From: Zygnema cylindricum
Taxonomy: Eukaryota > Streptophyta > Zygnematophyceae > Zygnematales > Zygnemataceae
Direction: 5' to 3'
DNA: 22,884 nucleotides
Assembly: GCA_037447655.1 (NCBI GenBank)
Contig: JBBHKE010001107.1
Coordinates: 93,700 to 116,583, forward strand
Shown here: piece after piece, positions 1 to 8,235 of the stretch
Layout: every line of letters begins with the position of its first letter
How positions within the stretch are numbered: position 1 is the stretch's first letter
The notes under the pieces: generated by a model
Database searches by the model: none
The model's input: the letters and a program-made list of their open reading frames with translations, nothing else
Told to the model about the DNA's origin: nothing
Translations under genes and position numbers: made by a program

Positions 1-66
1 CTACCTGTCACGTGAGAGAGCGGTGAGGGGTGACAGCGTAAAGGGAGGGAAATTAGGTGTCAAAAA

Positions 67-1113
67 AGGGAGGGAAATGCGACAGTGGGGAGTGGCGAGA
101 GAGTGCACTGTCCATCAATGGGCATCGCTTTGGCCTATATGTTTGTCGCAGGTATGAGCGACAAATCCCAAAGGATGTACGGATGGTCGTTCGTCCGTAC
201 ACCGCACGCACCTGAAGTCATAAACATTTTGTTTGGGAGCGGATTGGGCAGTTTGCGCAAATCACGAATATTCGACGACAATATTCTTACGTACCTTTTA
301 GTTTGGCTTTACTGCTCAGCTTTCCGACAGCGAGGCATCACGTACGGAGAATGTGCATCCTGCGTCCAACATTAACAGCGAAATTTACAAACTTCGTTCG
401 CCCATAGCGCAGCAAGGCCAGCTAGGCCAATGCGACAAAGCAGAAACGATTGCGTCAATCCGTCTTGTCGGCTTGTCGGCCGTTTAAGCGGAAAGCCGGA
501 AAGTCTTCAGTGCGAGTGTACACCGCGAATCGTTATTAGTGTCAAATTTTAAATAGTGTTAAAGAAATTTACCGTAATTGATGCTAATTAAGAATTTGTT
601 TTTTTTCCAAAAAATAGGTGTATTCTAATTTCGGCGTTAATGCTAATTTGGGAACAGCAAAAATGGAATATTCGCCGTACGATTATATACATTAATATAT
701 GTATTCGTACAAATTGTTAGGAATCGTACGCCGTCGCGAATTTAAAACATTCGTACATGCCATACTAATTTACGTGTCAGACTAATCCCGTATTTTTGAG
801 CGCACGTTCCTATGCGTGCGCCTCTAATTTAATTTATTTTTTGTAAACTTTCACTTGCAAAGGTACATTTATGTACGGTCTGACATCGACCGTACACCAC
901 ACTATTTAGATTTTATTGTACTTTCGGCCTTTACGCTATTTTGTACGGTACCTTAATTAACGTCAAGGAAAAATTAAAATCATGTATCCTATTTGAAAAA
1001 AAAAATCAAAATTTCAAGAACCCAAATTAGTGACTTTGACACTAATAACGATTCGCGGTGTACTTTAGTGTGCTAGCTTAACCGATCGCAAGCCGACGGC
1101 CGCAAAACTGAAC
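67..1113. repeat. Duplicated promoter-like segment, copy A (interrupted by a MITE)
   Basis: Direct repeat of 14213-14938. The first about 150 bases (67-235) are almost identical between copies. The middle (about 240-395) is looser, because copy B carries an extra block (14530-14762). The rest (397-520 and 1061-1113) is again nearly identical. In copy B this segment is the immediate 5' flank of the minus-strand root-cap-type gene. By inference, copy A may be the 5' flank of a paralogue lying off the left edge. No ATG on the minus strand is visible in 1-66, so no coding part of such a paralogue is in the window. A short plus-strand ORF at 85 is open in both copies but diverges, and I do not regard it as a gene. 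Confidence 0.85.
521..1060. mobile_element. MITE with 26-bp perfect TIRs and TA target duplication
   Basis: The left terminus 521-546 starts CACCGCGAATCGTTATTAG and is perfectly complementary to 1035-1060. The element is flanked by TA at 519-520 and 1061-1062. The same host sequence without the element is at about 14880-14895, where gagtg-TA-cttta is uninterrupted, so the borders are fixed by an empty site. The interior is AT-rich, has no transposase ORF, and includes a gtaccacactattta-like block shared in inverted orientation with 18281-18841. TA duplication fits a Tc1/mariner (Stowaway-like) mechanism; the superfamily is inferred because these TIRs are not a textbook motif. Confidence 0.9.
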
Positions 1114-1250
1114 GACCCTACTTTGTACTACACGGACATTTCGTGAATAGTACGCTCACTGTACGGTTTAATACACTGTAAAATACATCGTACGCTCACT
1201 ATCAAATACATCATAGATACATGAGTTGCCGATGGTTTTCGACATTAAAC
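1114..1250. repeat. Dispersed repeat, copy 1 (second copy 16801-16939)
   Basis: About 130 bases around 'catttcgtgaatagtacgc' and 'ttgccgatggttttcgac' match 16801-16939 in the same orientation with few differences. No coding capacity or terminal structure is visible, so this is probably a piece of a larger transposon family. 1251-1636 holds no gene that I can support. Confidence 0.75.
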
Positions 1251-1636
1251 CTAACGTTCCCTTCCGTTTATTGAACCGGTTGGTTACGTCTTCACGTCGA
1301 ATATTCGTGAGGTGCGCGAACCGACCATCCTGTACAAACAAACCTGCTCTATCTATCTTTATTAATCATTTTTATTGAAGTTACAAAAATGGGTCATCAC
1401 TTCAATAAATAACAAAGTAAAAAAAAAAAGGGGGATATAGAGATGTAAAACTTGAGCCATAATCAATTGTACTTTGTTAGCTATTACAACAAAAAAATTG
1501 CTATTCCATTCGCTATTAGAAAGAATAAAGTTTACAAAAATCTTGGTCTTTGCTATGCTATGAATCGTGAATAATCGCAAAGGGACAAGATTGGGGAATG
1601 TTCCACGTCATCAAATTCTAGAGAATGTGTTGTTAG

Positions 1637-2033
1637 TAGTGTTGGGTATCGGGTAAATTCATATCGCGATAATTTCGATATTCGATATATCTAATATCGA
1701 TCGAGCAGATTCCTCGATATATCGTACCGGGACCAACATAAATTATCGCGATATATGTCGCAAAAACTGGGTGTCCGCACAGTCCTAGTACGGAAAATCG
1801 TACGGTTACCCCGCCTCCCCAGCGCGCGCTCACTGGGGGGGGAGGGGGGGGGTGGGGGGGTTTGAAAAAAAAAATTGGGAAAAAAAAAAAAAAATTAATG
1901 CCTCGATATATTGGTGATACGATATATCGCGATAATTTGGTTTTCGATATATTGAAGCGATATATCGATTATCGGGTACCTGAAATTCGATATATATCGA
2001 ATATCGGCAAAAGCTCCTCGATACCCAACACTA
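1637..2033. mobile_element. hAT-type MITE, 397 bp, with imperfect 8-bp target duplication
   Basis: It starts TAGTGTTGGGTATCG and ends CGATACCCAACACTA, 15-bp perfect inverted repeats. The flanking 8-mers are gttgttag (1629-1636) and gctgttag (2034-2041), 7 of 8 identical, as expected for an aged hAT target duplication. Subterminal regions are packed with TATCGCGATA, CGATATATCG and similar palindromes, the kind of repeated motif that hAT transposases bind. It carries no transposase and contains a long G-run tract (1835-1860). It shares its terminal design with the larger element at 2599-3897. Confidence 0.88.
1835..1860 (+). other. G-tract with quadruplex potential
   Basis: Runs of 8, 9 and 7 guanines are separated by a single A and a single T, directly followed by long A-runs. 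This is inside the MITE at 1637-2033. Strand slippage or G-quadruplex formation is plausible; no function can be read from the sequence. Confidence 0.7.
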
Positions 2034-2307
2034 GCTGTTAGCAGTTAATGCCTTACTACCAAAAACTTAGAAATAGAGAACTTAACTCCGAGGGATACTT
2101 ACTATGATGTGGTGTTTTACTATGCGATTATCGAATAGTGGCAGGGCGTATAGTATTGGTTTCGAGATCAACAGGAAAAGTAAAGAAAAGCTAGTTAGTT
2201 CCAAAACAAAAAGATAATTAGTTAGTATAATTATACTTTATTACAACATTAATGAATGCTTTTCATGTGAAGCTCAAAAGTGAGGGATACATCTCAAACC
2301 AAAGCTC

Positions 2308-2555
2308 AACCTTGGTATCGTGGAAGGTATATGGGAGATGTACCCACTAACTTTGTACTTATTAGGCTACGGGCGGGTACGTGTAGTCGTGAGAAATCGA
2401 GTTTCGGTTAACTTTTATTTTCGTAAACGGGTATCGCGTAACGGGTAACAATTTAGGAGCATGACATAACCAGGTCAAGTATCGGGTGTTCAGATTAAAA
2501 AATATATATATTCGTGTATTTCGGGTAGCTATAAATTTGACTTTTGCGACCTCTG
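2308..2555. mobile_element. Relic of a hAT right terminus
   Basis: It matches 17228-17463 over about 240 bases and 22664-22783 over about 120 bases. It ends TTTGCGACCTCTG (2543-2555), the exact complement of the 13 bases that open the element at 17473 (CAGAGGTCGCAAA). CAGAGGTNGCAAA-like ends are typical of hAT elements. No matching left terminus is present upstream, so only the right part survives. 2042-2307 shows no gene. Confidence 0.65.
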
Positions 2556-2598
2556 ACCAGAGAGGGAGAGAGAAAGTGGAGAAAAAAAGTGAAAAAAC

Positions 2599-3897
2599 TA
2601 GTGTTGTGTATCGGTAAAAAAATTATCGCGATAACACCGATACCGATAGTTATCGGTTATCGAACGGTCAAAGGTCCCGATATATTGGTCCGAGACCAAC
2701 AAATTCCATAACGGCGATAACTTTATAAATCTATAGTACGCATACTATAGTACTTTATAAAATACTGTAATATACTACTTACATTATATAGCGTGGCATG
2801 CCACGTATAAGAATCTGTTCCGTAACTATTTAACTGCAAATTATTACGGACAGCGCAGCACATAAAACGTAGACAAATTAAAAATAATACTTTATAGTTC
2901 TAAAATTATACTACCAAAACAAAAAAAATAAAATACATCGAAAATTTTGTGAATCAATTTTTTTTCAAAAAAAAGACGAGCAGACGTACAGACAAACACA
3001 TCTGTCAAACTGCCGCCATTTACAACCACCATATTTTTAAACCTACTATAACCAGACATCACTTATTTGAGGAAAAACTAGTTTTTTATAAAATAGTAAA
3101 AAACTAAAAGTATATATATTTATTAATTCTAATGGATTATCAGGAAATTGTAGGAGGAGAGGCTGGATTTTTGATGAGGAGGTAGAAGAGATTCAAAATG
3201 TCAAAGAATTAGAGAACTTACAAAAAAAATCAGATTTTGAATTGGGTGATTTTGGAATTTTAAAACATTGACAATGTGGTAATTGGATTTTGAGAAATCA
3301 GATATTGAAGATTTATGGAGATTGATAATTGATAGGTTAAGAATTTTATAATTTTCAGATTTTGAATTTTGAATAGCTCATAATCAACAAAATTTCAACT
3401 TATGTGTTTATTTTGCCCGACCTTATTGCGGATCGTTTCTAAAATGGACTTAAAATGGATTAAACAAAAAAACCAATGTAGACAAACAATAGAAGTGATA
3501 TGAGGGAGTAACTAACCTTGCAAAAAAAAAATAGCAGTCAAAAGGACATTCTGGACGGGTATGGGAGGGTGTAAAACCAAGTAAAACCCCCTTAAATTAG
3601 AAATAATGAAAGAAATATCGCGATTTTTTACCGAAATCGGGGGGAAGGGGGTCCGCGGCCGTCCGGCGAATAACACGTACAGATGAGTGTACTGGCCGTA
3701 CATCTATCTGTACGGCCCGTACAAATATCGCCGGTAGTTATCGATATCGGTGTTATCGCCGATAATAACCGATAAATATCGGCTATTTATCGGCGATAAT
3801 ACAGATAACGATATATCGTACCAATATATCGATTATCGGCTACCCGAAAAAAGGCCCATATCGGTTATCGGCAAATCCTTACCGATACACAACACTA
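2599..3897. mobile_element. Non-autonomous hAT element, 1299 bp, perfect 8-bp target duplication
   Basis: The termini are TAGTGTTGTGTATCGGTAA at the left and its exact complement at the right (3879-3897). The 8-mer GAAAAAAC flanks it on both sides (2591-2598 and 3898-3905), the length expected of hAT insertion. The outer 150 bases at each end are rich in TATCGCGATA and ATCGGTTATCG palindromes. The interior has only short ORFs without transposase similarity, so it needs a transposase supplied in trans. The perfect target duplication suggests fairly recent insertion compared with 1637-2033. Confidence 0.93.
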
Positions 3898-4184
3898 GAA
3901 AAAACCAAATATATCAACCAGCTATATATCGCTAAATCGATGCATCAGCGATATTCCGGTCGATAAATACCGAACCGCCAAACCTAGCTAAAACCGGTAC
4001 TCGGGTTCGTAAGCCGTACTAAAAACCGCCGGTACAATTGCGTTACGGAACACGACAATTTTGTCAAAAATCCAAGATGTCGACAAATTTCGCCTTCCAT
4101 TTCAAGTCAGCCTTTGCGTGACGCCACAAGACAGATGTCACGTATCTCGGCGACCACATTTACCACCAACAGGTCTCCTGACTG

Positions 4185-4420
4185 TACGGCTAAAGTTTTG
4201 AGTCCAAATAACGTCATCTCCTGCATGGAATAAACCAATAGAAACCAACGAGCCGTACCGAACCTAGAGGAACCCAGCCGAACTGAGTCGAACCATAGAA
4301 AATAATCCGAAGCGTACCGAAACGAAAAGACCGAACTTTTCCAACCATTCGGGAGTCGGCCAAACATACTTTTTAACTAGGAAATCGAATCTAGGCGCGA
4401 CAAGCTGCCGTTTGGTAGTT
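4185..4420. repeat. Dispersed repeat, copy 1 (second copy 14530-14762)
   Basis: It begins 'tacggctaaagtttt' and ends near 'gacaagctgccg'. The diverged second copy lies in the same orientation at 14530-14762, where it is an extra block relative to copy A of the promoter duplication. No TIRs are recognised. Here it sits directly upstream of the sHSP promoter. 3906-4184 has no gene that I can support. Confidence 0.7.
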
Positions 4421-4466
4421 CAAAACTGCAGTATAGGAAGTTTTAATACCGAGCCCCGGCGGTACG

Positions 4467-4532
4467 GAAACTGCACGAAACACGGCGGAACCTTCGCACC
4501 GACACGCTCTTATCCGCACCGACATTCTGGAA
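4467..4532 (+). promoter_or_regulatory. Heat-shock element cluster upstream of the sHSP gene
   Basis: GAA triplets at 4467, 4477 and 4488 are spaced 10-11 bases apart. They run into GAAccTTC (4488-4495), and a second perfect core TTCtgGAA lies at 4525-4532. The second core is the centre of a 20-base near-palindrome whose 9-base arms are CCGACATTC and GAATGTCGG. nGAAnnTTCn is the known heat-shock-factor binding core. The cluster is 50-115 bases upstream of the probable TATA box, the usual place in plant heat-shock promoters. Binding is inferred from sequence. Confidence 0.7.
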
Positions 4533-4582
4533 TGTCGGTGAGTCCCGTGGAATCCACGCCACCACTCTCGCCGTCTCCCCAC

Positions 4583-4590
4583 CTTTAAAA
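4583..4590 (+). promoter_or_regulatory. Probable TATA-like box of the sHSP gene
   Basis: TTTAAAA followed by a pyrimidine-rich leader, about 160 bases before the ATG at 4746 and just downstream of the heat-shock elements. It is not a perfect TATAAA, so it was chosen on position as much as sequence. Confidence 0.4.
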
Positions 4591-4745
4591 CCCGTCGAAT
4601 CTCCCTCTTCACATCACTAATCCCTTCCCCTATCTCCATCGATTCCCAGTGTTACTTCACTCCCACTTTAACTTCTTCTTTCCGGCCATCTCCCTCTTGT
4701 TCTCTCTCTCTCGCCTTCTCTCTCTCCCTCTTAATCTACTCCATA

Positions 4746-4956
4746 ATGGCTGCTCTGACTCTCGCCTCAGCCTCCTTCCTCTCCTCCGGAATTGAGCGTC
4801 TCCGTTCTTCCGGACCGACTGCAAAAAATTCCGCCCTAAAATCGGTGACAACTGTCACTGCCAGCTGTCGTCCCACGTGGCAGCGACCCATTGGCTCCCA
4901 ACGATTCAACAGAGCCCGTCAGGCAGCAGCCATGGCTGCCACGTGGCAAGCTATGG

Positions 4957-5003
<47 letters not shown>

Positions 5004-6043
5004 AAAGTGACTGTATTTTGAATTTTTGGTTTTATCTGACCGACCCTATACTGGATGCCGAAATATGCAGGATGCCAGCCTGGCATGTCTTTCCGTACGG
5101 ATCCTGGCACCTGGTGGATGGAGGGAGCTCCACGTGGCAAGGGAGGAAATCCATTGGAGGAGATCTTCCGCCAGCTGGCAGGCGTGAAGGGCTGCCAAGT
5201 GGAGGAGAGGGAGGACGGATGGATTCTGCGATTTGAGCTTCCGGGACTGTCGGCCAAGGACGTCAAAGTCCAGGTCAGACTTCTCTCCCTCTCTCTCTAT
5301 CTCCCTTTCACTCTTCTCTATTCCCTAATTCTCTCTCTCTTTGTCTTTCCCACTCTCTTCCCTGCTTCTCCCTATCCATCTCCATTCCCCCCACCCTCTC
5401 CTTTCCTATTTCACTTCGCCTCTCTCTTTTCTCACCTTCGGTCCCTTTTCCCCTTCCTCTCTCTCACTCCCTCTCCCACTCCCGCTGACAAGCTTCCCTC
5501 TGCCCTCTTCCACTCTCCATTCTCCACCGCTTTCCAGTCTCTCCTCCCTTCTCCCTTTCCTTCGCCCCCAGTCCTCTCACTCCTCCTACCCCTCTTCCTC
5601 TACCTCTCTTCCATCCTCTCCTTCCTGATCCTCCTCTCTCCTCCCTCTGCCACGCGTCCACTCAGGTGGAGAACGAGCGCGTGCTTCTGGTTGCCCAGCC
5701 TGGCCGGACCACACGTGTTCCTCTTCCTGGCAGCTGCCACGTGGCAGGCCTCCAGGCTCGCCTGCGCTGCGGCCTCCTCACGGTGTCGCTGCCGCGAACA
5801 AAGCCCTCGAGGGAGCTGCGTGACGTCACGCTCTCTGGAGAGGAGGACGATGACGTGGCACGGGCCAGTGCTGACGTGGCAGTGACTAGTGCGGATGTGG
5901 CAATGGGAAAGGATGACGTGGCAGTGACCGGTGCTGACGTGACAAAGGATATGGCACGGGGCAGTGCTGACGTGTCAGGGGAGAAAAGTGACATTGCCGA
6001 AGGGGAGGGGAAGGTGGAAAGCGGGAAGGGTGAGGTTGAATAG
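4746..6043 (+). CDS. Small heat-shock protein (HSP20/alpha-crystallin family), probably plastid- or mitochondrion-targeted
   Basis: The proposed exons are 4746-4956, 5071-5273 and 5666-6043 (GT-AG introns, phase kept), giving 263 residues. Residues 1-45 are rich in Ala, Ser, Thr and Arg and poor in acid, like an organelle transit peptide. The alpha-crystallin core runs from EDGWILRFELPGLSAKDVKV across the exon 2/3 junction to VENERVLLVA and then GLLTVSLPRTKP, matching plastid HSP21-type proteins (RFDMPGLSKEDVKV / ELKNGVLTVTIPK). sHSPs are ATP-independent holdases of unfolding proteins. Oddities: the core is about 20 residues short where the beta-6 dimerisation loop should be; the Met-rich helix of HSP21 is absent; and the last about 65 residues form an acidic tail with ADVA/ADVT repeats not usual for the family. 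Heat-shock elements upstream support heat induction. The exon structure is inferred and has no transcript support. Confidence 0.8.
4961..5000 (+). repeat. (CT)n microsatellite at the 5' end of sHSP intron 1
   Basis: About 20 CT units begin immediately after the GTAAG donor of the 114-bp intron 1 (4957-5070). It is likely length-polymorphic. Confidence 0.95.
5274..5665 (+). other. Polypyrimidine intron 2 of the sHSP gene
   Basis: The 392-base intron from CAG|GTCAGA to CACTCAG|GTGGAG is overwhelmingly C and T on the coding strand along nearly its whole length. The strand bias keeps long ORFs open in several frames; these are compositional, not genes. Mirror-symmetric purine/pyrimidine tracts can form triplex DNA; nothing more can be claimed. 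Confidence 0.7.
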
Positions 6044-6236
6044 GGGAAAAGGACAGATGGGGGGTTGGAATAGAGGGATTAGTGGAGGATCGGACTACGG
6101 CTTGAAGGGAGAGAGATTGCTTTTGGGATTTGGGGAATGGGATTTTAAGGATCCAAATTTTTCTGTTTTTTTTCCATTCTTTGGGCGGTTTAGGAGGAAA
6201 TTAATTGGGGTCAGAGATGTAGGAATTAATTTGTAC

Positions 6237-6242
6237 AATAAA
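6237..6242 (+). terminator. Polyadenylation signal of the sHSP gene
   Basis: AATAAA about 195 bases after the TAG stop, followed by T-rich sequence. Confidence 0.5.
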
Positions 6243-6447
6243 AAGTGAATGTTTTGTTTTTCCCGTTTATTTTATGTTGTTAATTTAGAAGGTTTTGAAA
6301 TGGTAGGGAGTTAATTACAGGGAAAAAGAGCGAGAAGAAAAGGACAAGGAGGCAGTTGCACTTTTTGTGCTATTTGTAAATACATTTTTTTTGTGAATTC
6401 ATAAAAGTTGTAAGTGTTAATTGATGTGCTGTTGGATCAAATTTCTT

Positions 6448-6452
<5 letters not shown>

Positions 6453-6499
<47 letters not shown>
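6453..6499 (+). repeat. (CT)n microsatellite
   Basis: About 23 uninterrupted CT units downstream of the sHSP gene. Two short ORFs cross it only because of the dinucleotide repeat. Confidence 0.97.
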
Positions 6500-6503
<4 letters not shown>

Positions 6504-7201
6504 CCTCCCTCTATCTTTCCAACTCTTTCTTTTTCGGAGGGAGAGGAAGGAGGGAGGAAGAAGCACAGGAAAACTTTAAAAGAGGGGATTTTTTTGGAAA
6601 AGGGGACAAGGGTTTGTACATTGGGGAGAAACGTAAAGAGGGGGACGAAGAAGCTCAAGAGGGACAGAATATTTCTGTAGGGAAAGGAAGAAATTAAAGG
6701 GTAAAGAAGACGAAGGAGATTTCATGTACTTGAAATGAGGCTAAACAAAATAAATAGTTTCAAAAACATTATTCAAAAGGAAGATTTGCGTTAACTGTGT
6801 CAATCTTGGATTTAGGCATGAGCCTTTGATGAGTAAATGGTGATAAAACTAATGTATTACCACCATTTCTACAAGGGAAACATGCATTAGACATGTCAAA
6901 ATCGGGTTGAATATTTGTCTGACTAGTAAAAGTAACAGTGATTAATGCTTTAATCAACTGATGGGAAAAAAAGGGCCACCGAATACCTTTCAAAAAGAGA
7001 AGAACAATCATGAGTTGTAACAATTTGGAATGTGTACGTTTATGTCTTTGTTTTTACAGTTGTTTCTTTCCGAAATTGTATGTATTGGTCAAAAGCCGTT
7101 CGGGGAAAAACAGATTTGGATAGTCTCGGCAGTCAAAAGTTGTTTATCAATTCTCATTTCAAAAGAGATTTTTTTTTTTTTTTAAGAAAAACCATGTCTT
7201 A

Positions 7202-7497
7202 TTAGTCAAAATACCGCAACTCAAAAACGTATAGAGTTGCGGACTTCAAAAGGATGAAAGACTCTTTAAACTTACCGTTTAAGAATTGAACAGAGGTCTT
7301 TCGTTAAGAATTAGCGGGGAAGATCCGGGAATAACAAAAGTACAGAAGGAAAAGAAATTGTTAGTCGAAATTCCTCTACTCAAAAATGGTAGGGAGTTGC
7401 AGAATTGGAAACGAAGAATGGGACTTTAAATTTTACATTTAAGGATTTGTTACAGGTCTTTGGTGTTTGTGAAAGAATTTGTGGGAAAGTCCGGGAA
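7202..7497. repeat. Diverged tandem duplication, about 160-bp period
   Basis: 7202-7331 and 7362-7497 share an ordered set of blocks: ttagtc.aaat, ctactcaaaaa, gagttgc, gactttaaa, atttaag.att, caggtctttgg/cg and ga.gtccgggaa. The first unit also holds a short hairpin around gcaactc...gagttgc. Non-coding and decayed; origin unknown. Confidence 0.6.
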
Positions 7498-8160
7498 AAA
7501 AATAAGATATTTGAAGGTTTGGAATTTGGCAAGGAGAAGATACTATATGTAAATAAAATATAATGGTCTGTACATGTTCCGTACATGTGTCAGATAAGAG
7601 AACAGAAGGAGTCTAAGTTGTTAGACTAGTTTGATTCGATAATCAAATAATAAACGCATGCACATTTTAAAAATGTTCGACATTTATTCCAAAAAAAGAA
7701 CGAATTTCCTTCATTTATCTGTATCCGAGAAGCTATTTTGCACTACGGCTTTTGAATAAGGCCCTTTTCAGAAAACGTATCAGGCTACTTTAAAAAGCAC
7801 ATTTATCAAAAAAGTGATATAATTCATTCATCAAAGTACACAGCTTAGTCTTTTCGCAGAACCATATTTGAAAAAACAGTCAAAAACTCACAATGAAGCT
7901 GACAGACAGGTCTATGATGAGACAAAAACATGCTTCCTTCCAAAAATTATACATTTGTCATTGAATAACACCGCTAAGAAAGAGCTAGTGCGCACATTAA
8001 ACTAGCCTTGTCTACTCTACAACATGCAACTAATAACTTACAGAAAAACGACAACTTCTTCCTTATCCACCAGTTTACCATCAACTACAGACAGTGAAAG
8101 AATTATTACACTGAATTGTACCCATCATGGGAAATGAATAAGGACTAATGTGCTAACCAT

Positions 8161-8166
8161 TTTATT
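8161..8166 (-). terminator. Polyadenylation signal of the root-cap-type gene
   Basis: AATAAA on the minus strand, about 70 bases downstream of the TAG stop (8236-8238). Confidence 0.55.
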
Positions 8167-8235
8167 TTACAATAAAAAAATTAAACTACGCAAAATGTGT
8201 CATTTAAACTAAGCAAAATATGCAATCTTCTCCTT

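Larger units (their letters stand above)
4873..5977. promoter_or_regulatory. Cluster of ACGT-core (G-box/bZIP-type) motifs inside sHSP exons
   Basis: CCACGTGGCA occurs at 4873, 4939, 5130 and 5738. Two copies are extended palindromes: TGCCACGTGGCA at 4937-4948 and CTGCCACGTGGCAG at 5734-5747. ACACGTGT lies at about 5711 and TGACGTCA at 5821. TGACGTGGCA follows at 5851, 5872 and 5914, with variants TGACGTGACA at 5935 and TGACGTGTCA at 5968. All are exonic and none is in the 392-bp second intron. They fall in different reading frames (encoding TWQ, RGK, HVA and DVA), so protein sequence alone does not explain them. ACGT cores are known binding sites for plant bZIP and bHLH factors; regulatory use is inferred. 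Confidence 0.55.
6252..8160. other. Intergenic stretch without a recognisable gene
   Basis: AT-rich DNA between the two convergent genes. It contains the (CT)n tract at 6453-6499 and a diverged tandem duplication at 7202-7497. All ORFs here are under 90 codons and show no domain, codon or motif support. Confidence 0.6.

Noticed and set aside
85-375. Plus-strand ORF whose first 55 codons recur at 14231
   Set aside because: The shared part lies in the duplicated promoter segment, diverges by frameshift and composition after about 55 codons, and has no domain. It is better explained as a shadow of conserved 5' flank.
5341-5628. Ser/Pro/Leu-rich ORFs in sHSP intron 2
   Set aside because: They exist only because of the polypyrimidine composition and are bounded by good splice sites.
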